Assembly (NCBI GenBank): GCA_947451045.1
Contig: CANFXM010000004.1
Span: 1-42,306 of the forward strand
Source of the DNA: Actinomycetota bacterium
Lineage (GTDB): Bacteria; Actinomycetota; Actinomycetes; Nanopelagicales; Nanopelagicaceae
DNA: 42,306 bases
Direction: 5' to 3'
Numbering within the stretch: position 1 is the stretch's first letter; the number at the start of each line of letters is the position of its first letter. The translations under genes and the position numbers were made by a program. The notes below the pieces were generated by a model. The model was not told the origin of the DNA and did no database searches. It saw only the letters and a list, made by a program, of their open reading frames with translations. Positions 35,550-42,306 of the stretch are shown here, piece by piece.

Positions 35550-36644
35550 ATGAGTTTGACCAGTATTCCTTCAAAGAATCAAATTAAGCGCCTTCCAAAA
35601 GTAGTAATCCATGATCACTTAGATGGAGGATTGCGCCCTCAAACAATTATCGATATCGCACAGGAGATTGGCTACACAGCTCTACCAACTCTAGATGCTG
35701 ATGAATTAGCGACATGGTTTCGCGAATCTTGTGATTCTGGTTCACTCGTTAGATATCTGGAAACGTTCTCGCACACTATTGCTGTAATGCAACGCCGCGA
35801 AGACATCATTCGCGTGGCACGAGAGTGTGCACTTGATTTGGCTCGAGATGGTGTGGTTTATGCCGAAGTTCGTGGGGCCCCAGAACTCTTTACTGAAAAA
35901 GGATTGAGTATTGAAGAAGTAATAGAAGCCACAATTGAGGGATATCGCTTAGGCATGGAGGATGCGCGAAGCGAAGGCCACCCAATACTTGTTCGTGGAC
36001 TGCTCTGTGGAATGCGACAGAATAATCTTTCAGATAAAGTCGCCGAACTCGTAGTGAAATATCGTAATGATGGAATTGTCGGTTTCGATATTGCCGGACC
36101 TGAGGATGGATTTCCACCAAGTAATCAGAAAAGTGCTTTTGATTATTTACGCCAAGAAGATGCCCACTTTACGATTCATGCTGGTGAGGCCTATGGTCTG
36201 CCATCAATATGGGAAGCGGTTCAGATCTGCGGAGCAGAGCGCTTGGGCCACGGCGTACGAATTATTGATGATATTGATTTTTCTGGAGCAGAACCAAAGC
36301 TTGGCAAACTGGCTTCTTATATTCGTGATCGACGTATTCCACTTGAGTTATGTCCAACATCGAATCTGCAAACAGGGGCGGCAAAGAGCTATGCCGAACA
36401 TCCCATTGGTAAATTGGCACAACTTCGGTTTCGAATCACATTGAATACAGATAATCGATTGATGAGTCAGACATCCATGTCATTTGAAATGGAATCAATG
36501 GTTGAGGCATTCAATTGGAATTTTTCTGAACTGCAGCGCGTGACAATCAATGCGATGAAAAGCGCCTTTATTCCTTACCCAGATCGATTAAAAATAATTG
36601 AAGAAATTATCAAACCCGGATATGCAAAGGTTTCTGCTGAATAA
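35550..36644 (+). CDS. add: Adenosine deaminase
   Basis: KVVIHDHLDGGLRP, FTIHAGEAYGLPSIWEAV, LNTDNRLMS. Confidence 0.95.
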   Translation: MSLTSIPSKNQIKRLPKVVIHDHLDGGLRPQTIIDIAQEIGYTALPTLDADELATWFRESCDSGSLVRYLETFSHTIAVMQRREDIIRVARECALDLARDGVVYAEVRGAPELFTEKGLSIEEVIEATIEGYRLGMEDARSEGHPILVRGLLCGMRQNNLSDKVAELVVKYRNDGIVGFDIAGPEDGFPPSNQKSAFDYLRQEDAHFTIHAGEAYGLPSIWEAVQICGAERLGHGVRIIDDIDFSGAEPKLGKLASYIRDRRIPLELCPTSNLQTGAAKSYAEHPIGKLAQLRFRITLNTDNRLMSQTSMSFEMESMVEAFNWNFSELQRVTINAMKSAFIPYPDRLKIIEEIIKPGYAKVSAE

Positions 36645-37829
36645 ATGATAGATTTTAGCGACCCCAGTTTTGCTGAAAACCCCTATCCAGGGCTTTCTGA
36701 GATACGAAGTGCAGGCAAACCAATCTGGCATGAGGGCCTACAAATATTCCTAGCGGCTACACATGAGGACGCAAATAATGTTTTCCGTAATAAATCATTA
36801 GGGCGAATATTCAAGGAAAAGTCACCTGAGTTTGAATGGGAAATTTTCAATTGGTTACACGCAGATTCAATCTTGGATAGTGAACCCCCCAAGCACACCC
36901 GCTTACGTTCTTTGGTCACGAAAGCATTCAACCGCCAAAAAATTGAGGGCATGCGCCCCGCTGTCGAACGAATCAGTCAGAGACTATTAGATGAGATAGA
37001 TATCAAAATAAAAAATAACGAAACTTTTGATCTCATAGGAGACTATGCCGAGCCGCTTCCTGTGAAAATTATTGCAGATCTACTAGGTTTTCCTGAATCC
37101 GAAGAGCATCTGTTGCGACCATGGTCACAAGCCATTGTAAAAATGTATGAAGTAAATCCAAGCCAGCTATATCAAGACGAAGCCAAAAAAGCGGCTCGAG
37201 AATTTGCTGATTATGTACATCAATTAGCAACCTACCGAAAGACAAATCCTGGTAACGATCTTATTTCTGAATTAGCGGCTGTAGAAGAAGGCGGCGAAAA
37301 ACTCAATGCTCATGAACTGGTTGCAACGTGTGTACTTCTCTTGAATGCAGGACATGAAGCCAGCGTCAATGCTTTTGGTAATGGGATGGTTGCTGTACTT
37401 GAACGAGAAGATCAAGCAAAATTACTACGCCAAAATGCTCGAGCGATAACGGAAACTGCGGTCGAAGAATTTATGCGCTTTGACGCGCCCCTGCATCTAT
37501 TTGAAAGAACAGCAACCGCACCAACAGAAATTGGTGGAGTAAGAATTGAACCAGGACAAAAAATTGCTTCCTTAATTGGTTCGGCAAATCGAGACGAAAA
37601 AGTTTTTCAGAATCCCACGGAGATGAATATTTTGCGTGATCCAAACCCTCATATTGGTTTTGGCGCTGGGATTCATTTCTGTATTGGAGCGCCACTTGCA
37701 CGCTTAGAAATGAGTGTTTCATTGCCTGCGATTTGGGAAAAATTTCCGACTATGAAACTGGCTTCAACGCCTGTGCGCAGACCTACCTTTGTGTTACGAG
37801 GTTATGAAAGTGTCGCTATCTCACTCTGA
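36645..37829 (+). CDS. Cytochrome P450
   Basis: Heme motif GFGAGIHFCIGAPLARLE, ExxR-type AVEEFMRF region, I-helix LLNAGHEASV; starts right after add stop. Confidence 0.95.
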   Translation: MIDFSDPSFAENPYPGLSEIRSAGKPIWHEGLQIFLAATHEDANNVFRNKSLGRIFKEKSPEFEWEIFNWLHADSILDSEPPKHTRLRSLVTKAFNRQKIEGMRPAVERISQRLLDEIDIKIKNNETFDLIGDYAEPLPVKIIADLLGFPESEEHLLRPWSQAIVKMYEVNPSQLYQDEAKKAAREFADYVHQLATYRKTNPGNDLISELAAVEEGGEKLNAHELVATCVLLLNAGHEASVNAFGNGMVAVLEREDQAKLLRQNARAITETAVEEFMRFDAPLHLFERTATAPTEIGGVRIEPGQKIASLIGSANRDEKVFQNPTEMNILRDPNPHIGFGAGIHFCIGAPLARLEMSVSLPAIWEKFPTMKLASTPVRRPTFVLRGYESVAISL

Positions 37830-38704
37830 GTTGGATAGGAAGCTTGCGCACCTTTTCGAGTCACGCTGAGCGCTGAAGTCTTACAACCGAGTTCAATAGC
37901 TTCGATGGCACTTTTTCCAGCAGAAAGTGCAGCTACAAATGTACCGACAAAACAATCGCCCGCACCGGTTGTATCGATTGCATTTACTCGGGGTGCTGCA
38001 ATATTAGTAACCGTTCCATCAGATGTAATGAGAGCGGCCCCCGATGCCCCCAAAGTGACTATTGAGTTCTTGCCTGGACGAAATGTTCTTAGAGCTTCAT
38101 CTGTTGTTGGTTCTAGTTTTTGTGGATGCAGTTCACGGAATTCACTTTCATTTGGAATTAGCCAATCAGTGAGTTCTAATAATTCTGCAGGTAATTCTCG
38201 ATAGGGGGCTGGGTTGATTACCGTCAGACAACCACGGGCTTTTGCTGCTTTGAGGGCAGCTAGGTTGAGTTCTTCCTTAACTTCACTTTGAATTACCACG
38301 GCAAAAAGATTGGGTATTTCAGCAATCGCCTTTGAGATGGTCTCTATCTGCGTCTCGTTATTTGCACCAGGAATAATCACAATTCGATTTTCGCCAGTTT
38401 TTTCTACCCATATATGAGCTACACCGGTTGCAATAGGTGAGTGCTTGATGTAGTCAGAATGAATCCCTACATTTTTAAAATTCTCGGCAATTGATCTACC
38501 GAATAGATCCTCACCTAAAGTTCCTATGAAATAAGTTTGCGCACCATTATGGGCTGCCATCACAGCTTGATTGGCGCCCTTTCCACCAAAACCTGTTGTG
38601 AAGAGTTCACCAAGCAGAGTTTCACCACCTGCGGGAACTTTGTCGAGATAACAGGTTAGGTCCATCATGGCGCATCCAACGACAGCAATTGTTCTGGTTT
38701 TCAT
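37802..38704 (-). CDS. rbsK: PfkB-family kinase, ribokinase/deoxyribokinase-like
   Basis: TGFGGKGANQAVMAA, DTTGAGDCFVGTFVAAL. Confidence 0.88.
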   Translation of the reverse strand: MKTRTIAVVGCAMMDLTCYLDKVPAGGETLLGELFTTGFGGKGANQAVMAAHNGAQTYFIGTLGEDLFGRSIAENFKNVGIHSDYIKHSPIATGVAHIWVEKTGENRIVIIPGANNETQIETISKAIAEIPNLFAVVIQSEVKEELNLAALKAAKARGCLTVINPAPYRELPAELLELTDWLIPNESEFRELHPQKLEPTTDEALRTFRPGKNSIVTLGASGAALITSDGTVTNIAAPRVNAIDTTGAGDCFVGTFVAALSAGKSAIEAIELGCKTSALSVTRKGAQASYPTQSEIATLS

Positions 38705-38730
38705 AATGCTTCGAGTCTAGCCTTATAGAA

Positions 38731-39573
38731 CTAATTTCCGATTGGATGCCAGACAGTTTTAGCTTCCATAAAGGCAAGAATCCGGTCTGGGCTCGCTGCA
38801 CTAAACGAGCTGATTCGCTTGAGGTTTTCAGCTCCCGCAGTGCGTAATTCCCCACGTAATTTTGTCGGTACTCCAGAGATATCTAAGCCGTCGATATCCA
38901 TGTGAGAAGCAAACCACGGTGCTAGTTCACTAGATTTTCCAGTAAGAATATTTATAACGCCACCAGGAAGATCACTTGTCGCAAGTACCTCAGCAAAAGT
39001 TATTGCAGGAAGTGGTGCTTTGCTACTCGCTAGTGCGATGCATGTATTCCCAGAAACTATTACGGGTGCTATTGCATCAATGAGCCCAAGCAAAGATGGA
39101 GCCTCTGGTGCAATCACTCCAACAACTCCCATACTTTCTGGGATAGTGAAGTTGTAATAAGGGCCTGCAACTGGATTAGTAGAACCTGCAAGTGCAGACA
39201 ACTTATCGCTCCACCCGGCGTACCAAACTAAGCGGTCAATAGATTCTGAGACTTCTTTCTCTGCTTTCAATTTTGTAACGCCAGTAAGAAGAATAATTTC
39301 GTCAACAAATTGGGAGCGACGCCCTTCAAGCATTTCGGCAATCCGATAAAAAATTTGACCTTTATTGTAAGCAGTGGCCTTATTCCATCCTGGGTATGCG
39401 CTACGGGCTGCAACTACTGCATCTTTGAGATCTTTTCGAGAAGCCAGACATGGATTGGCTACAAAAACACCTTTCGAAGATTTCACTTCGTATGTGCGCC
39501 CAGATTCGGTGCGAGGAAAAGCACCACCGATATAAAGTTTGTATGTTTTCTTAATATCGATGCGATTACTCAT
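38731..39573 (-). CDS. Short ALDH-like protein without catalytic domain (ALDH16 C-terminal-domain-like pseudo-ALDH)
   Basis: ALDH Rossmann-like region with flap GPYYNFTIPESMGVVGVIAPEAP, ends ILAFMEAKTVWHPIGN; no ELGGK or catalytic Cys segment; start at 39573 gives ATGAGTAA overlap with upstream ALDH. Confidence 0.85.
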   Translation of the reverse strand: MSNRIDIKKTYKLYIGGAFPRTESGRTYEVKSSKGVFVANPCLASRKDLKDAVVAARSAYPGWNKATAYNKGQIFYRIAEMLEGRRSQFVDEIILLTGVTKLKAEKEVSESIDRLVWYAGWSDKLSALAGSTNPVAGPYYNFTIPESMGVVGVIAPEAPSLLGLIDAIAPVIVSGNTCIALASSKAPLPAITFAEVLATSDLPGGVINILTGKSSELAPWFASHMDIDGLDISGVPTKLRGELRTAGAENLKRISSFSAASPDRILAFMEAKTVWHPIGN

Positions 39574-41020
39574 GGCTAAATCCCTTGAGATATGCACTCA
39601 GGCCATGACGCCCGCCTTCGCGTCCCCATCCGGATTCTTTGTATCCACCAAATGGGCTTGTTGGATCAAATTTATTAAAAGTATTTGCCCAGATAACACC
39701 GGCACGCAATTGCTGGGATGCCCAAAAAATTCGCGAACCTTTCTCGCTCCAAATTCCTGCAGAGAGACCAAAGGGGGTGTTATTAGCTTTATCTATAGCC
39801 TCTTGTGGTGTTCTAAATGTGAGTACTGATAAAACAGGTCCAAATATCTCTTCACGTGCTATGCGATGGCCTTGAGTCACACCGGTAAAAATGGTTGGAG
39901 GAAACCAGAATCCTTTACTTGGAAGCGCGCACTCTGGACTCCAGCGCTGTGCACCTTCTTTATCTCCCGCAATGGTGAGTTCGCGAATTTTGAGTAACTG
40001 CTCTTGTGAGTTAATAGCACCAAGATCAGTGTTTTTATCCATCGGGTCACCAACACGAATCTTATTCATTCGAATTTTTAACTTTTCAAGGAACTCATCA
40101 GCAATATTTTCTTGAAGAACTAAACGCGAACCTGCACAACAAACATGTCCCTGGTTGAAAAATATTCCATTGATGATTCCCTCGACAGCTTCATCGATTG
40201 GTGCATCATCGAATACGATATTGGCTGCTTTACCACCGAGTTCAAGAGTGACACTTTTCTTTGTAGAAGCAACTGCTCGAGCAATAATTTTTCCAACTTC
40301 AGTCGAACCTGTAAATGCAATTTTATCGATACCAGGATGATTAACGATGAGGGCACCAGTTGAACCATCACCTGTGACAATATTGACAACACCTGCAGGT
40401 AATTCTGCTTCTTGGCAGACTTGAGCAAATAGCAGTGCGGTCAGTGAAGTAGTTTCAGCCGGTTTGAGCACTACGGTATTTCCTGTTGCAAGTGCTGGAG
40501 CTACTTTCCATGCCAGCATAAGGAGCGGAAAGTTCCACGGAATAATTTGTCCCGCAACACCATGAGGTTTTGTACTTGTACCAAGTCCTGCATATTCGAG
40601 TTTGTCTGCCCAACCTGCGTGATAGAAGAAATGTGCCGCAGCGAGTGGTACATCAACATCGCGTGATTCGCGGATCGGTTTTCCATTATCGAGAGTTTCA
40701 AGTACTGCAAATTCGCGAGCTCGCTCTTGCATGATTCGAGCGATACGAAATAAATACTTTCCACGCTCTTTGCCAGACATCTTCGACCATGTCCCTACAT
40801 AGGCCTTGCGCGCTGCTTTCACGGCCGCATCAACATCGCTCTTGGTACCGCATGCAATTTTACTGAGGACTTCTTCGGTAGCTGGATTTATGGTTGGAAA
40901 ATGTTTTGTACCAGCTACAAATTTCCCACCGATAAAGTGGCCATATTTTGGAGAAATTGAGACGCTAGAACGCGACTCTGGAGCCGGCGCATATTCGAAA
41001 GTCATTTCAATTCCATCCAC
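39566..41020 (-). CDS. Aldehyde dehydrogenase (catalytic; ALDH16 N-terminal-module-like)
   Basis: [51 protein letters not shown]; lacks flap and C-terminal KTVW-type strand. Confidence 0.93.
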   Translation of the reverse strand: MDGIEMTFEYAPAPESRSSVSISPKYGHFIGGKFVAGTKHFPTINPATEEVLSKIACGTKSDVDAAVKAARKAYVGTWSKMSGKERGKYLFRIARIMQERAREFAVLETLDNGKPIRESRDVDVPLAAAHFFYHAGWADKLEYAGLGTSTKPHGVAGQIIPWNFPLLMLAWKVAPALATGNTVVLKPAETTSLTALLFAQVCQEAELPAGVVNIVTGDGSTGALIVNHPGIDKIAFTGSTEVGKIIARAVASTKKSVTLELGGKAANIVFDDAPIDEAVEGIINGIFFNQGHVCCAGSRLVLQENIADEFLEKLKIRMNKIRVGDPMDKNTDLGAINSQEQLLKIRELTIAGDKEGAQRWSPECALPSKGFWFPPTIFTGVTQGHRIAREEIFGPVLSVLTFRTPQEAIDKANNTPFGLSAGIWSEKGSRIFWASQQLRAGVIWANTFNKFDPTSPFGGYKESGWGREGGRHGLSAYLKGFSHE

Positions 41021-41982
41021 TAATCAATCGTTACATAACTAGGACTAGCGTAGTAGCCATCATCCATTTTCATACGCTGCATGACTAAGTCATTGAGAAG
41101 CGCACTTGCCCCTATTCGAAATAGGGCAGGAGTGAGCCATTCGGGACCTGCGATTTCATTGACGAGCACTAATTGTTTTATCGCATCCTTGGTATTTCTA
41201 ATTCCTCCGGCAGGCTTGACACCAATTCTTGTTTTAGTCATTGCATAAAAGTCGCGAACTGCCTCAAGCATGACTAACACGACAGGGGGAGTAGCGGCGG
41301 GAGCAACTTTGCCAGTTGATGTCTTAATGAAGTCTGCGCCAGCTAACATAGCAAGGTAGGAAGCTTTTCGTACATTGTCATAGGTAACGAGTTCGCCAGT
41401 TTCAAAAATTACCTTGAGATGAGCCTTCTCACCACAAACTTCTCTGATTTTTACAATTTCTTCAAAGACACCAATGAGATCACCAGATAAAAATGCGCCA
41501 CGATCAATGACCATATCTATTTCACCCGCACCAGCGTTAATCGCATCGCTCGTATCTTGAATCTTGACAGCCATTGATGCACGCCCAGATGGAAATGCAG
41601 TCGATACTGCTGCAACTGGAATGTTGTTACCACCGACTAAATCAAGGTGGTGACGGGCAATTCCTACCATGTCGTTATAGACGCACACTGCTCCAACATG
41701 TGGAACCGCAAGATTTATCGGATCTGGTCGAACAGCCTTGGTGCACAGTGCTTCTACTTTTCCACGCGTATCTGCTCCTTCAAGAGTTGTTAAATCCACC
41801 ATTGATATTGCGGTATCTATCGCCCATCGCTTTGATGTTGTTTTGATACTTCGCGTAGCCAACATGGCCGCTCTTGCTTCTGCTCCAACTTGATCTACTC
41901 CTGGAAGTGTTGATAAAAATTTCTTTAGCGAAGAATCACTTCCATCTACTAGGCCGTAAAAGTTCGTGGCAACCAGGCTCAT
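41020..41982 (-). CDS. deoC: Deoxyribose-phosphate aldolase
   Basis: DFIKTSTGKVAPAATPPVVLVMLEAV, GVKPAGGIR Schiff-base lysine motifs. Confidence 0.95.
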   Translation of the reverse strand: MSLVATNFYGLVDGSDSSLKKFLSTLPGVDQVGAEARAAMLATRSIKTTSKRWAIDTAISMVDLTTLEGADTRGKVEALCTKAVRPDPINLAVPHVGAVCVYNDMVGIARHHLDLVGGNNIPVAAVSTAFPSGRASMAVKIQDTSDAINAGAGEIDMVIDRGAFLSGDLIGVFEEIVKIREVCGEKAHLKVIFETGELVTYDNVRKASYLAMLAGADFIKTSTGKVAPAATPPVVLVMLEAVRDFYAMTKTRIGVKPAGGIRNTKDAIKQLVLVNEIAGPEWLTPALFRIGASALLNDLVMQRMKMDDGYYASPSYVTID

Positions 41983-42306
41983 GAAAGTAATTCTCTCAGT
42001 GGTCCACGCAGTAGTTCAAGCTGCGCCTGTGCTTCTTTTGCCTCAGTTGTTATTACCTCGATATAACACTTCATTTTCGGTTCAGTACCACTGGGGCGGA
42101 CAATGATACGAATTCCGCCACTCAGCCACATTCTTATCCCGTTTGTTGGCGGAAGACCATCATGAGGTTTTTCTAAGTCATCTATCGATTCCACGGGAAT
42201 ATTTGCGATGTGCTGAGGTGGATGACTACGAATCGAATCAAGAATGGCACTCATTTTAGTAAGGTCATCGAAGCGGATTGAAATCTGCTCAGTCCCATGG
42301 AAACCA
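41979..42306 (-). CDS. Phosphomannomutase/phosphoglucomutase-family enzyme (C-terminal part; 5' end outside window)
   Basis: C-terminal domain GIRIIVRPSGTEPKMKCYIEV; frame is open to the window edge (GFHGTEQISIRFDDLTKM...). Confidence 0.88.
   Translation of the reverse strand, partial: GFHGTEQISIRFDDLTKMSAILDSIRSHPPQHIANIPVESIDDLEKPHDGLPPTNGIRMWLSGGIRIIVRPSGTEPKMKCYIEVITTEAKEAQAQLELLRGPLRELLS

Noticed and set aside
38731-39573. Interpretation of the short ALDH as a frameshifted pseudogene fragment
   Set aside because: The ORF is uninterrupted, overlaps its neighbour in a coupled ATGAGTAA arrangement, and keeps an ALDH-like C-terminal strand after the deleted catalytic region, which random truncation would not give.
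39310-39829. Plus-strand ORFs opposite the two ALDH genes
   Set aside because: Antisense shadows within well-supported ALDH coding sequence.

Overview
The window is gene-dense, low-GC actinobacterial chromosome. Small intergenic gaps and gene order suggest a streamlined lineage such as freshwater acI/Nanopelagicales (inference; no 16S or search available). I see no tRNA, rRNA, IS element, prophage or CRISPR array. Several blocks keep classic actinobacterial gene order: tsaE-tsaB-rimI-tsaD-groES-groEL1-whiB(whiD/whiB3-like)-merR/B12-guaB-guaB3-guaA; pcrA-sucC-sucD-perM-like-purN-purH; folD-DUF3017-mdh-icd; aldehyde dehydrogenase-DUF779; a solitary UgpC/MsiK-type sugar ABC ATPase; a CorC/CNNM-type protein; and trpS. 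The last third is a nucleoside uptake and catabolism locus: BMP-type ABC transporter, cdd, deoA, add, a P450, rbsK/deoK-like kinase, two ALDH-family ORFs, deoC and a phosphohexomutase-family gene. The most interesting observation is in the deoC cluster. One ALDH has a complete active site but appears to lack both oligomerization elements (the beta-flap hairpin and the C-terminal strand). The overlapping next gene encodes a short ALDH-like protein that lacks the whole catalytic domain but retains those two elements. This looks like a split, two-gene version of the ALDH16 architecture. Other points of note are a MerR/cobalamin regulator with an intact W-x9-EH photoreceptor-type motif, an IMP dehydrogenase with its CBS domains deleted, a P450 coupled to the nucleoside operon, and several hairpins or operator-like palindromes.
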